The notes beneath the pieces were generated by a model. It was not told the DNA's origin, did not search any database, and was given only the letters and a program-made list of their open reading frames with translations. A stretch of 64,000 nucleotides of DNA, from the NCBI GenBank assembly GCA_951217055.1, contig OX578279.1, positions 41,813,610 to 41,877,609 of the forward strand, read 5' to 3'. The position numbers and the translations under genes are program-made. Shown here in pieces: positions 23,793 to 36,202 of the stretch (positions within the stretch are counted from its first letter, which is position 1; the number at the start of each line of letters is the position of its first letter). The DNA is from Gerris lacustris (lineage: Eukaryota > Arthropoda > Insecta > Hemiptera > Gerridae).

Positions 23793-24503
23793 GGCTAGGC
23801 GCATACATACAATTTTTAATCGCTCGACTATTTAGTTGTACGTCAAAAAGCTATTGGACCTTATGGGAATGCGCATACTATCGACACGATAGTTGCTCGA
23901 TTAAAAAGTCATAAAACTTCATCGATCGTCTTTTGACTATTTAGTTGAACAACTATCATCGACAGCGCTATGTACACTGTCATGTATTGGAGTGCCATAC
24001 ACTCAACTAAACAGTCGATCAGCGACCCTTCAAAATGAGTTTTTCTTACCTTAAAGTAACACAATCTTTTTCCTGGCGATATAGAGCGCCTCCATGTTGT
24101 GTCACGATGTTGTATATATGGACCAATCAGTTTAATTATTTCATTGAAACTCTGTTCACTCATTCTATAAAACGTAAACAAGTTTTCTGGATATTCCTTC
24201 AGATTAGAATGTAATGTATGAAACTTTTCATTTAATAATATTTCGCTTATTATGGGTTGTACAGAGTATCGTTTTTTCCTTTTCTTTTCTTTGTGTTTCA
24301 TATAAAGGAAAATGCAAGCGAGTGCTTTTCTGTGTATAATTTTGTACGGTATAGCTCACGAATGCTGGGGGATCTTAATGGCAACTAATCGATTGTATGC
24401 GCACTCCCAACAACTAAACAGTTTAGTCGAGGAGAAATCCAGGAGTTCATCGATTTCGACTCAATAGTTTAGTCGCGGTAAAATCGAGTGTATGCGCCCG
24501 GCC
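23793..24503 (-). mobile_element. PIF/Harbinger element, 711 bp, with TAA duplications
   Basis: The ends are inverted: GGCTAGGCGCATACATAC on the left and, read inward from the right, GGCCGGGCGCATACACTC. TAA flanks both sides (23790-23792 and 24504-24506), the 3-bp target duplication of PIF/Harbinger. Copies of an ACTATTTAGTTG / CAACTAAACAGT motif lie near both ends (about 23828, 23936, 24002, 24410, 24459) and may be transposase-binding sites. It encodes only a transposase fragment and is non-autonomous. Confidence 0.88.
23909..24301 (-). pseudogene. Harbinger (HARBI1-like) transposase N-terminal fragment
   Basis: The - strand frame starts with a Lys-rich segment, then PIISEILLNEKFHTLHSNL, FTFYRMSEQSFNEIIKLIGP, QHRDTTWRRSISPGKRL. 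This is the helical N-terminal part of HARBI1-type transposases ('F..Y.RMS...F..L...I.P.I...DT..R..I.P..RL'). Homology fades at about residue 85 of 130. The DDE catalytic domain is absent, so it cannot be active alone. Confidence 0.8.
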
Positions 24504-24759
24504 TAAGTCAGAACGCTGAAGGAGTTATTACTAATTTTTTACAGTAATTTTTATTTTTATAATTACAGATATCATTGAGAAATAAATAAATAAATATGTA
24601 ATACATTAATGGACTTTTTAGTTCAATATTTCCAAACAACAATCTAGATATTCTGGATTTGACCTATTTATGGTTTGAAAAATGCATAGGCGCATAAAGT
24701 ACGCCGCCTGTGCCTCATTGTTTGTCCACTATAGCCGTGCCACTAAGGGTTAAATCAGA

Positions 24760-25165
24760 TTTATTTTTATCAATATCTTGGAAACTTGATTTTTACTGGG
24801 AAAACAAATTTAAATTTAAATGCACTTCTTTTTAGAATTTTTTAAATCAAAATCTTATTTTGGAGAAAATAAGAAAATTTCAAGAATTTTGTTTTTCAGA
24901 TTTGTGGGGGTAGCGCCCCCAAATTTGGAGCTAAAATTAATTTCTCGATTTCGCCTCGAGGTATGACTTTTCTGAACATGTATGCCAAATTTAATTGAAA
25001 TCGGCCCAGTAGTTTTGACTTGACTGCGCAAACTATAGACTGACATTTTTTTAAAAACCACTTTTTTTTACTCAGGGGACCTTAAAACATGTAAATCCAT
25101 CATAACTGAATTTTCACGCCATCACAATACTTTCTCTTAATATATATTACTTATAATGAAAGTAA
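24760..25165 (+). repeat. Dispersed repeat, family also at 48.8 and 62.2 kb
   Basis: Shares TTAATTGAAATCGGCCCAGT-type, CAGGGGACCTTAAAACATG and CATCACAATACTTTCTCTTA blocks with 48820-48940, and the first and last of these with 62210-62610. All copies end in a short TATA-rich hairpin followed by a GAAAGTA- or GAAGTA-like sequence. Class unknown. Confidence 0.6.
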
Positions 25166-25359
25166 AAAATAAAAGCAAACTGGTTCCATTTTAAGGTTGT
25201 AAATTGTTCACTTAGTATATACATAGATCTAGCCCATTATAGATAATAGAGTCCTAATTTTTTTTCAATATCTTGATTTATTTTGATTAATGAGCACTAG
25301 GCTGCTATTTTAAGCGAATCTGTCATAAATAATAAATTAATTAAGAAAACCCTCTTTAA

Positions 25360-25632
25360 GGATGATTCACACTACTCAGAGGTACTGTCTGATCGGGTTT
25401 TAATGAAGCTATTTTCATTACACCATGCAGGGAGGTCCCTGCATGGTGTAGTGGTCTGCTGAGAACAGCTGAGGCTTGGTCAGGAAATTTGGGCTAGAGT
25501 TGAAACCCAAATTACCCGGGTACAGCACGGAGCAGGCTTCTTTTTACAAAAATGCTTTAGCCCTATTTCTCTTCGCTGATGGTGAAAGTGAAGTAAAAGC
25601 TCGTCCCCGACTCGGTTTAAGGTGAATCATCC
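25360..25632 (+). mobile_element. MITE, 273 bp, TTTAA duplication, tRNA-like interior
   Basis: The terminal repeats are GGATGATTCAC and GTGAATCATCC, perfect over 11 bases, flanked by TTTAA at 25355-25359 and 25633-25637. Inside, TACACCATGCAGGGA is followed by its inverted copy (centre near 25440). TGGTGTAGTGG fits a Pol III A box and GAGTTGAAACCC resembles a B box about 45 bases on. It may be a MITE that captured a tRNA-derived SINE, or an undescribed family. Confidence 0.6.
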
Positions 25633-25757
25633 TTTAAATGATTGAGTTTTTTCTATGTAAGTTTTTGCATTGTTTTAAATTTATTCTAAAATTAAATTTT
25701 CATGAATTTATAATTATATGAACATGGCATTTAGTTGCAGTTGATTTTAATAGACCA

Positions 25758-25769
<12 letters not shown>

Positions 25770-25794
<25 letters not shown>
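25770..25794. repeat. Poly(A) run
   Basis: A-run of more than 30 bases around this interval. It may be the tail of an older retroposed sequence, but no body was identified. Confidence 0.6.
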
Positions 25795-25797
<3 letters not shown>

Positions 25798-25999
25798 GTA
25801 AAATTAAAACAATCTGGACTTACAAGCTTAGATTAATTTTCAGTGGGAAATTAATGGTCAAATCACTAGAATATAAACCATCAAAGAAATGCCAATGGTT
25901 GAGTAAAAAGCTAATTGTATAAGTTTTTTTTTATGTACGAGGGTTGTCCGTAATATAAGGTGGTCTCCAAGGGGCTCGATTCGTGAGGAATGCTTTAAT

Positions 26000-26650
26000 G
26001 CAAGATCCAGCAACACGCTTGGTTCCCCGCCTACAAATTCTCACCACTTTTAGCTGTCTACAACCTGCAACGCTAACAGAACCCGACAATGGACTGAACC
26101 CGGAGTGGCGCTGTGCCGAACCAAGGCCAAGTGCTGCATTGGTCCAGGACCGATCCGGCGACATGCCTATATAAGGACCGACCAGCCTAGCCCAGGTCGG
26201 AGTGCTTGTAGTAAGTAAGTGGCAGTGTGCCAAGAGAACAGTGGCTGTGTGCCGAGTGGACAGTGAACAGTGAAAAGTTAATGTAGCGGCTGTGTGCCGC
26301 TGTGAAGGTTTCGAGAAAACTAGAGGAGGTTGGAGCGTGGTCTGTGGTAGGACAATAGAGAAATTGGATTATCATCAACGGTGAGTCCTATCTTTTCATT
26401 GGGAAACCAGGCTTCCAGCCGACACGGGAACCAGGCCCCTCAGGCCCCTACCAAAAACTTTAAATAAACTGTATAAGGAATCCGTAATTAAGAGATAGAT
26501 ACTCTATGTAAAAGAAACTTGTATTGCTATTTTGACCAAGTAAAAATGTTGTTCTTTGGAGACCGTCCTCGGTCCTCAATCTAAAATTTTGGTTTGTTAT
26601 GTCTCTTAACTCCTATCCCTATATTTCTGGCAAAGTGACACACTCGCCCA
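26000..26650 (+). other. LTR-like promoter segment inside mariner
   Basis: GC-richer than its surroundings. CCTATATAAGGACCG (TATA box near 26167) is followed about 30 bases later by GGTCGGAGTGCTTG, and an AATAAA lies at about 26463. This order (U3 promoter, start, poly(A) signal) fits a solo LTR of about 0.6 kb. I could not find convincing TG...CA ends or a target duplication. Confidence 0.3.
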
Positions 26651-26879
26651 TCTGGCCTGCTACCACTTTCCCCGTGGGGCTGACGTGTCACAACTGAGTT
26701 TCAAAACGGAGTTTCAAAAACAGAGTGCTGGACGGCCATCGGTTTCGGGCTAAACAATAGCAAAAGAGGAGAGGGTAATGCTTGAAGATTGACAGGTGAC
26801 TATGTGAATTGATCTCTCTTGTCAGTAAAACTACTATTGATAAGATACTAACTAACTACTTTTGACAGGAAATTTGCAT

Positions 26880-27535
26880 TCTCACTAGGTGTATCCAAGA
26901 TGGATTCCACGAATGCTTCCTGAAGATCACCAATGGCAACTGGTTGAAGTGGCCCGCAAATTCCTTGATTGCTACTCAAAAGAGGGCGAGGAATTTTAGG
27001 ATTCAATTGTCACTGGCTACTAAACCTGGGTATGAGTCCATTGAATGACATCAGAGACAAAAGAACAGTCCTGCCAGTGGCGGCATTCAGGATCGCTGAA
27101 GCTGTGAAAGTTGAAACAAACATTGTTGCAAAGTGATGGCGATTGTGTTTTGGGATAGGGAGTGAATATTGTGGGAGTTCATGCCTACCGGACAACAATA
27201 AACGCTGATCACTACTGTGGGACTTTGAAGAACCATCGCGGTGCAATTTCAATTTTTGAAGGGAGTGCGATTTCATCAGGACAATGCTTGTCCTCACAAC
27301 TCCTGAGCAACAACTGACCTCATCAACCAATTTGGATGGGATAACGTCCCCCCCCCCCCCAACAGTCCTGACCTAGCACTAAGTGATTATCATCTCTCTC
27401 CTGCGTCGAAGTTACACCTAGGTGGAACGAATTTCAGGACTGACGAGGAGTTGAAAGAAGCGGCGGGAGAGTTCTATAACACGGCTAGCATGCAAAAAAG
27501 CATCAATCGCAATTGGAAAAATTTAGAAAAATAGT
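26880..27535 (+). pseudogene. mariner transposase, C-terminal two thirds
   Basis: Reading across frames one finds RWIPRMLPEDHQWQLVEVAR, KFLDCYSKEGEEF, DSIVTG (first catalytic Asp region, where DETW is lost), VMAIVFWDR, NADHYC, SPDLALSDYHL (the DxxPSDYHLF region with the third catalytic position as D) and KLHLGGTNFRTDEELKEA. This is the order of D,D34D mariner transposase. Stops and frameshifts occur throughout. Confidence 0.82.
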
Positions 27536-27590
27536 AGAAAGTCCAGGCTTTCAAACAATGTAAAACATTGCAAATAAACGTGTTTCTTTG

Positions 27591-27622
<32 letters not shown>

Positions 27623-27659
27623 AAACCTATTCTTACGGACAACCCTTATCATTGATATG

Positions 27660-30600
27660 ATTATTACAACCTAATGTTTGACAATGTCCCTTCACTCCTG
27701 TACTTTGTTGTACTTTTCAATGTTTAATGCAGCCTGCTGCATGTTAGCTTAGTCTATAAGTAGGCTCCAAGCAGTCTGTGTCTATTTAGTGTGCCTTAAT
27801 CAGGTGGTTATCTATAAGAAAACCAGTTGTTTATGCATTAGATGAGGTATTCATTAGAATGAATTTTAAAGGAAATCAATATTATAATACATCTAGAAGC
27901 AGGTGAATATCCAGGACACTTCAAATATCGGTATTATATGGTAGTTTAAACTTTAAAACAAAAATAAATATTTTAATAATTTAAATAACATAGGCTTATT
28001 AAGATTTATTTCCTTTTTTTTATCATGATAAGTAGCATTCAATTTTAGAAGGATTCAATAATACGTTATCTAATCTAACAATCTAAGTATAGAACACATC
28101 TCCTCTCTTTGGGATTTAACCAAAATCATAATTATTGTGGCATTTTGTTTTTCTCTGAGCTATAAAATAACTTAAGACCTATGATGCAATGTATTTCTGT
28201 GTCATTCAAAAATATTCGCTAAACTTACTTCAACGAATTATGAATGAAAATAGCAAAAATGTCCTATATTTTACTAATACAACCAGATATCTTACAAAAC
28301 TTGTTATAGCTTACAGGTGCAGAATTTAAAAACTGTGCCTTTAACAAACCCTTGTAATAGAATGAGTGAGAATATTAAATTTATAACTTAAGACAGATTC
28401 GCTCATGGTAGCAGAAGCTTTATTTTCTCTTCTTTTATAACAAAAATGATTGTTTAATACGTACTAATTGGATCAGAAATTATTACCATTTTAAACATTT
28501 AAATAATGTTTAATGCATTATATATACATATTCTAATTATATAACTTAACAGTATAACCAGAATGCAATGTTAATAAAAAAAAAAAAAAAAAAATGATTT
28601 TTTTTTTTTGCTTATTATTATTATTAATTTCTCTGAACAAACTGACTTAATTAATTCTATAAATGACTACAATTAAAATAAAAATATATATATTTATAAA
28701 ATAAGATAAATTGAAATAATACATTTATATATATAACATTTTACTAATTACAATTAAAATATCATGGGATCAACAGTATTCTATAATTTTTATATCTGAA
28801 TATTTTTTAACATTTGTTTCAGTGTTATTTTCAAAGATAAATATTATAATTAAAATTAATTAACATTTTCATTAAATAAAAGACATAAGCCTGTGACGTG
28901 AAATAATTTAGTCAATGTAATTATTTGTGCTCATTTCAGGAGTTTCCCTTTTCACTTAGCCTACTATCATTTTTACCTGCACAATTAGTTTAATAGTGCA
29001 TAACATAAAGTTTACTTCCAATGATTAATTGTTGTATTAAAAAATGTTGCTTTCTTATCTTTTGAGAAATTATAGGTTTAAATGAGGGCATTAAAATTAT
29101 GTCTAAATTTTAGAATTGTAAATACATACAGAAAAAAAAAAAAATAATTTGTCTCAAATATAGTCAATTGCTAAAAATATGTTTAATAAATTAAAGACCA
29201 CAAAGAAGTCAGGTCTGGAATATCTAGAAGATTAAAAGTTTATATAATTTCAAGAAATGAATTACCATAAAAATACTCTTGTGCAGGATATGAGCAACTA
29301 TAAGTATATTCACTTTGATTATAGCTGTTTTCAACCATGTTTTTTTAAAATACATTTCCTATTAAGTCTCTTTTTAAAACAATTTTTAATAATTTAAAAT
29401 ATTATTTGTAGCAAAAATGGTATTTAACATGCTTAATATGACAAAAGGCAATTCCTATTATCATAATTGTCGTATCTTTGCATTTACATATGAGTTATAT
29501 GTTGTGAACATTGTTTATTATCACTGTAAGTTGAAGCAACACTGGAAAGTTAAATGCCTAAATTGAGTTTCAATTCATAAATATACCAGCTTTTTTTTTT
29601 TATCAACATGTAAACTTTATAGAAAGAAATGACATACTTTTTTATTGCATTATATTGATTTTATTCTTTCTTCTTTCGATATAATTGGACAGGACAGTCC
29701 AATCATTATATGTTAATTTTGAAACACTGCTTTTAATCATCTTTGGAGGTAAAGATTGAGATACTATTAGTCCCTATTATTCTGCCCACTCAGTACCATA
29801 AGAAACGTGCTGACACAATATGGCTTTCTCCTTTTTGCTATTGTAACTAATGTTTTTATAGTTTTTTGTATGACATTTTTGTCTGATAAAACTTCTAGAG
29901 GAAAAACTTTTCAGATTTTGGAGAAAGCTACCTATTATAAGGACATGTATTATGAGCAGCTCCTTTGAAAAATACCCTTGTATCAGGTCTTCACCAAAAT
30001 CTAAATATTGGCCTCCTGAATCTATTTTTATCAAAATCTTGCCTAGCTAAAGCCAATGAGAAATAATTAAAACATGTCAGTAGAAATAATAAAATAAGGG
30101 GAGCTAAATTAAATAAACCAAAGACCTAACATCTTTAGTGGCTTGGACTAATTGAAATTACAAATACAGTAAATTATTATTTAAAAAATATTATTTATAA
30201 ATAATGTAATTTAAAAAATATATATATATTTATTATTATTTTTGTTTATTTTATTATTTTATTTATTAAGTTTTTAGTCTTTAAAGCAAAAAATTTTACA
30301 AATAAATTAATCATTTTAACTTTACTAATTAACAAGACACAAAATAATTTTTTTTTCTTATGCAAAAATAAAAAAAAATATTTTAATTGAAAATTGAATA
30401 TGCGGTTTTAATACATGTATAGTACAACATGTACTATAATTTCAGGCGAATATTATATATTATATATTTAACAATTGTAATTGAATTGCCTGAAAAATAA
30501 GGTACTCCAAATTTTTTAAAAATATGAAAAATTTATTTCATATTTTAATTTAATTTTTTTAATCAAGCAATAATAACTTTTTATTTCATTTATTTATTTG

Positions 30601-31190
30601 CTTTATTTTAATGGCTTTAATCCTGTGTAGTAATGATGCTAAATACGAATTTATATTTATTCATTTCTATACCTTCATTTTCTTTAAAATGATATGTAAT
30701 TCATAATAAAAAATAAATTTTTAAGGAAAAAATAAAAATGAAAAATAGGTTTCGGTAACTATTTTTTAAATTTTTATTTACTTAATTTTTATTTATTTAT
30801 TTTCAATAAGGCTTTTTCTTCCTTACACTATTATATATATTCTTGTTTTTTGTTTGTGGGTTTAATAATTTTTAATAAGAATTACAGAATAACAAATTTA
30901 TATATACTTTTTTTGGCAGTGGTGAAAACCAATATTTATGTGAAATTGTAGTAAAGCAAAATAGTTTTTAATTCAATTTTTTAGTTTTCTTCCTATTCAT
31001 TTGTTTATGTTTAAATAAACCGAAAAAGCCTTTTATTCACTAGTGTATGGTTTTTTATTTTTTGAAATTATTCATAATAGTATTAATAATTATAAGTATT
31101 ATCATATAAATATATAATAACTTTAAAAACTACCTCCTTACAACCTGTATCATAATATTTTGTTTTGTACAATATATATATATATTTATA
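27660..31190. other. No recognised gene
   Basis: About 3.5 kb of very AT-rich sequence. I see simple runs but no coding homology and no clear element ends. Confidence 0.4.
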
Positions 31191-31191
31191 C

Positions 31192-31306
<115 letters not shown>

Positions 31307-31559
31307 TATTTATTTATATTATTAATGTATTATTAAATTTAAGTATTAAAGCTTCAATAAGTCGACTTTTATAATTAAAAGTGTTTAAATCTTAGCGTCA
31401 TATGAGGTTAAGAACACCTCTAATAATATATTCTCCAGCTGTAGACTGAAGTAACCTTAATTATCACTTGTACACCTTTGTTTTTAATAAAATATTTGGT
31501 ATTTCCAGTTAAATTAAAAAAATATGTTCTAATTAAAATGAATTTTACATGAATTAACA

Positions 31560-32095
31560 GATTTATAAAATAAACAATTGGTAGTGGGTGAAGTCTCACG
31601 TAAAAAGGGTTTCGTTGGTGTTGTAAATATGAAATTAGTAAAAGTGGGGGGGGGGGGGGGGAAGATTTTGATGTTTCTTGACAAACTAGCATAGAAAATT
31701 AAACGCTTTCCACAAGTGTTATATATTTTTGTAATCTACTCTTCAATACCTTTCATTTGATACCTCACTCAAAATTTTTAAAAAAATATTTGTTTCCCCT
31801 TGACAGCAATTAGCCGCCATCTTGGATTCCCAGTTAATCAGATCAAATTGCTAATCAATTTTTTCTATGGCCCACCAGACCGCACATTTTGCATATTTTT
31901 CTATATTGTTAGTAACAGCGGAAATACGATTTTAGGGGGAGGGACACAGTAAATGTTGATGTTTTTTGACAAAATGGCGCCGAATATTGAACACTTTCCC
32001 TAAGTGGTATATATTTTTGTAATCTACTCTTCAATACCTTTCATTTGATACCCCACTCAAAATTAAACATTTTTTTTTGGTTTTACCAACGAAAC
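31560..32095 (-). repeat. Two diverged copies of a repeat with ATTTGATACC block
   Basis: TATATTTTTGTAATCTACTC followed by TTCAATACCTTTCATTTGAT occurs at about 31720 and again at 32010, about 290 bases apart. A G-run is upstream of the first, and GGGTTTCGTTGG...CCAACGAAACCC brackets the pair in inverted orientation (31608 and 32085). It is related to the repeats inside 32344-33529. Confidence 0.55.
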
Positions 32096-32343
32096 CCTAA
32101 AAATAAATAAATAATAATAATAATTATGCTTTTTGTCTATTGTAACCTTCTAACAGGAAACTCTCTTAATTTAAAGATGTCAACTCATGGCTTTCCATGT
32201 TAAGATTAAAATTACCATCTGTCTATCTTCCATGTACTTATTTAATTTGTGACTAATATTAAAATATATGGGATACAAATTGTTTGATTAGAACTTACTC
32301 TTGTTATTGTATCTTCTGTCCCATTGTATCCAAGTACTTTTTA

Positions 32344-33529
32344 GGGTTTTGTAGATGATTAAGCATACCCGTTATGAAATAATGATTTTTTTTTTCTTCG
32401 ATCTCAAGGGTACCGGGTTTGATCCCCCGGGGGGTCGCAATGTTTTCATCAGTAATAACGACTAGATAAATTACATTTTTTCAAAACATTTTCATCGCTC
32501 TACAATAAGGTATAGCCATGAATTATTTTGAAATTTTAGGACCAGCCATTATATAGTTTAGGGGGGGGGGGATTTTTTTGGGGGTATATTTTGACTTATA
32601 AAACCAATAAAGAATGCAAAATTTAAAAAAGCAAATATATATTTGTATCCTACTCTTCAGCAGCTTTCATTTGATACCCACTCAAAATTTTAAAAAAATA
32701 AAATTTTGGGCACACTTCAAATTTCCGCGCACAAAATTGGTAATTTTTAAAAACAAGAAATGAACTCCCGGAAATATCATCGCCCCACAATAAGGAATTA
32801 GCATGAATTATTTCGAAATTTTAGGACCAGCCGTTATATAGTGGTTGAAGGGGGGAAATTTGTTTTGGGTATATTTTGATTTTTTTACCCAATAAGGAAT
32901 GCAAAATTTAAAAAAGTATATATATATATATTTGTGTCCTACTCTTCAGCAGCTCACATTTGATACCCAACTCAAATATTTAAAAAAATAAAAATGTTGG
33001 GCGCACTTCAAATTTTCGCGCCCAAAATTGAAATTTTTTGAAAATTTGGTATGCACTCCCGGAATTTTCATCGCCCCACAATAAGGCATTAGCATGAATT
33101 ATTTCGAAATTTTAGGACCAGCCGTTGTATAGTGATTGGGGGGGGGGGATTTTTTCGGGTATATTTTAATTTTTTTACCCAATAAGAAATGCAACATTTA
33201 AAAAAGCATATACATATATACATGCGTCCTACTCTTCAGCAGCTTTCATTTGATACCCCACTCAAAAATTTATATTTTTTAATTTTTGAGTGGGGTATTA
33301 AATGAAAGCTGCTGAAGAATTTACCACATTTTTGTGAATTGCGCATGCACATATTTAATTTTGAACTTGTGTATATTTTTCCTGTGATTAGGTCAAAAAG
33401 TTGCACCAGTGTTTCAAATTTCAGCACTTTCGCTTAAACGGTTCGGGCCCTATGAACCAAAGAGCGACGGACGGACGGACGGACACATCACCCTCAGCAT
33501 AAGGGTTTTGAGAAGTATCTACAAAACCC
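32344..33529 (-). mobile_element. MITE-like element built of internal repeats, GGGTTTTGTAGAT ends
   Basis: The ends are GGGTTTTGTAGAT (32344-32356) and ATCTACAAAACCC (33517-33529), flanked by TTA on both sides. The inside consists of about three ~250-bp units, each with CAGCAGCTTTCATTTGATAC and GGACCAGCCGTTATATAG plus a G-run. The right end folds as AAGGGTTTTG...CAAAACCCTT next to (GGAC)n. TTA flanks fit a Harbinger-type duplication, but the end layout resembles the Helentron-like element at 43516. Non-coding. Confidence 0.65.
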
Positions 33530-33532
33530 TTA

Positions 33533-35460
33533 ATAAATAATGACTGTTATAGAGCAAGTGTTAAATAATTATCAACAAATTTTTAGTACCTCCTCTTGGT
33601 TTATTGTTCTTGGCAAAGAATAATATTAAAATATATTGTTATTTCTGTTATCTTTTAGAAGTTATAACTTATTACATACTTTAGAAGCAAAAACCTGGAA
33701 ACATTTTGCTGCTCAATGAACTTTTAATCAACCCCAAGTAAAAAAGGAACAATTTTATTTGTATCAATTGCTTAATCTCGTTACATCTCCCAATATTGAC
33801 ATTATCACTATAATAAAAACTCTCAAATTTGAATAAAAAACTTTAGGCAGACTTTGAGGTGATGGATTCACTTTTCTTTTGTGTAGCAAAAGGCCTCAAA
33901 GGGTCGAAAGTAGCATTATTTGTAAAAAGCTATTAATGCTTAAAATTGCTCTTAATTTAAAATAATAAAACTTTTTTTAGTAGTAAAGGGGTTTTACCTC
34001 ACAAAAAACTACTCTGATCCAAAAAACAAAAGTTGCTTTCTCTAAGAGGCCCTTTAGAATTTACATTGGCCTAAGAGGCCAATATAAATTTATTGAAAAA
34101 AAAAAAAAAAAAAACACAAGGAAAGGCCTTACCATTAAACTACAATATCTGGGTTCTATAAAACAAATTTCTAACTAGCTAAATAATGAAAATTCTGACT
34201 ACTTGTGCCAAATTTGTGTCAACTGGAAATTTATATGGTCTTAAACCAAAACCTAAAAGTAAATCTTGGGCCCCTTTAAACAGCTAACTTTAATTTTGAT
34301 ATTTTGACCCTAACAATAAGAACAACTAATAAAGAGTAAATGTTTGTCTACTATTGCAAGAATAACTATTATATTTTTTGCTTAATGCCCCGATAAAACA
34401 ATGGCCATTACAGGATGGAAGGATCAGCCACTTTACTTAGTTGGTGTTTGGACTTTGATTCCAGGGGAGAGTACCTTAAACATCTTGGCCACACTGACTC
34501 CTTGGAATTATTAATTATTGTTGAGTTTCTACAAGTAAATGTCTTATACAAAAGACATTATATAATAATGTGAAATAAAAATTAAATAATTTAAAAATAA
34601 ATGCATGTTAGGAAAGTAAGAATTTTTAGAAAGTTTCATTTTTATATCCATTATCTAATTAAATATCAAAGGTGTACAAAGTACTCCTACCGTGTTTGTA
34701 TCTTAATCTGTTTTTATCTTCTTTTTTACAATAATAATATAAAATTAATGGTTCACATTCAAATACAAAGTGTTAATTTATTCATTTTGAAAGTGCCGCG
34801 GTCACTTACAAAGCTTATCTATAAAAAAGAAAACAATTTTATTCTTAATTGGTATTTTTATATTATAATTCAAATGATAGATGATTATAATAGAGTAAAC
34901 AAAGAGTATAATAATCACTTTCTTTTGGTAGGACAATAATTAATGTACATTAATATAATTATACATATTATTATTAATTTATCAGTCGGGTAACACTGCA
35001 ATTATTACTAAAAAAAATAACAATAAAATAATGTATGACTAGTAAATATACCTGAAAAAATTACTCCCTTCTATGCTAGAAACAGTTTAAAATGGTAAAT
35101 ATAGACTTTTTTAATATGTCCAAGTGGAATAATTATGTCCACAAGAAAAATATATCTTTATTTGGATTATTTAAAAAAATAATGAAACTGCTCTAGATAA
35201 ACATAAAATTGATGATGCTGTGGATCTTAGTAACCACTGTCTGATATTAAAACTCAAGTCTAGTCTTATCCACCTTCTCACTGAATATTTAAGATTTGTC
35301 ATTTAATTTATTTTATATTGTATGATCTATTCTATAAATGTATGGTCCATCAACTGTTATATTAAGATAATCATATTTTATCGAACACTGCTTTAATTAA
35401 ATCAGTTTTTAGTTAAACTTTCATTTGGATGTAGAAATATTCCACTCTATCCAAATTTAA
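33533..35460. other. No recognised gene
   Basis: AT-rich sequence without a recognisable domain. A local GAGGCC inverted motif is present near 34050-34080. The 112-codon frame at 34601 has no resemblance I can name and a low-complexity composition. Confidence 0.4.
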
Positions 35461-35466
35461 TTCACA

Positions 35467-36202
35467 TGAGTAGCCGAATTCCAAAAGCAGCTATATCCAA
35501 AAAAATGAAAAAATGAGATATTGGTACCCCTGGATTTGTTTTTTTTTAAAGCTCTACAAGGTTCTACAGTCAAACAGTTCCCAAAAAATTAAAAACCTAT
35601 TAAAATCTAGATTGAAATATGAGTGCGGTTACAAAAGCAGCTATGTCCCTACTGTACTCGGATTCAAAAGGAGCTATATCCATAACTGATCAAAAAACAG
35701 CTATATCCTATGAACACATTATAGAGTTACTCTGAGTAAGGCTGCAAAAACATCTATATCCTTCTTTACACATTTCTATCTTCTTTTAAACAGAAAAAAA
35801 TATGATAGAAGAGGAAAAAGTAAACAAAAAATATTATAGTGGCTACACTGAATAACAATAGTTTAAATAGTTAAAATAATAGTTTATAACTGCTTAATTT
35901 ATTGGATGTAACTGCTTTTGCTGCAGCACACCAATCCAAAATGGCGGTGGGTTTGGTTGCAAAAGTAGCTATAAACAAAAACTGTGACAAAACCAGCTAT
36001 GTGATTATTTCTTTTGTTTATTAAAAAGAAAATTATAGCCTGATATTATAGGGCTTTTGTCCACTAAATGAATTATTAGTTATTGATTTTTTTTAAAAAA
36101 AAAAATTAACCAGATAATACAATTTAGTGAATTGCTAGACGTTTTTTGTGCTTTGCCAAAAAAATTACAAGTGGATATAGCTGCTTTTGGAATTCAGCTA
36201 CT
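35467..36202. mobile_element. Non-autonomous element with repeated CAAAAGCAGCTATATCC motif
   Basis: The terminal repeats are GAGTAGCCGAATTCCAAAAG on the left and, on the right, CTTTTGGAATTCAGCTACTC, continuing inward through CAGCTATATCC. ACAT flanks both sides. The 17-base inner motif recurs with small changes at about 35628, 35662, 35690, 35742, 35957 and 35989, not evenly spaced. No coding sequence. The repeats look like multiple binding sites for a transposase. Confidence 0.72.

Larger units (their letters stand above)
25937..27650 (+). mobile_element. mariner element, decayed
   Basis: The left end reads TACGAGGGTTGTCCGTAA and the right end TTACGGACAACCCTTA, i.e. inverted repeats next to TA. 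Between them on the + strand is a broken mariner transposase. The first third of the gene is missing; in its place, 26000-26650, lies a promoter-like, LTR-like stretch. A 14-base C-run near 27348 and an A-run near 27591 are further scars. Confidence 0.85.

Noticed and set aside
32400..32440. GGTTCGATCCCCCGG as a tRNA T-arm
   Set aside because: Occurs in two copies inside a transposon family (32420, 49857) without the rest of a tRNA; possibly a fossil SINE part.
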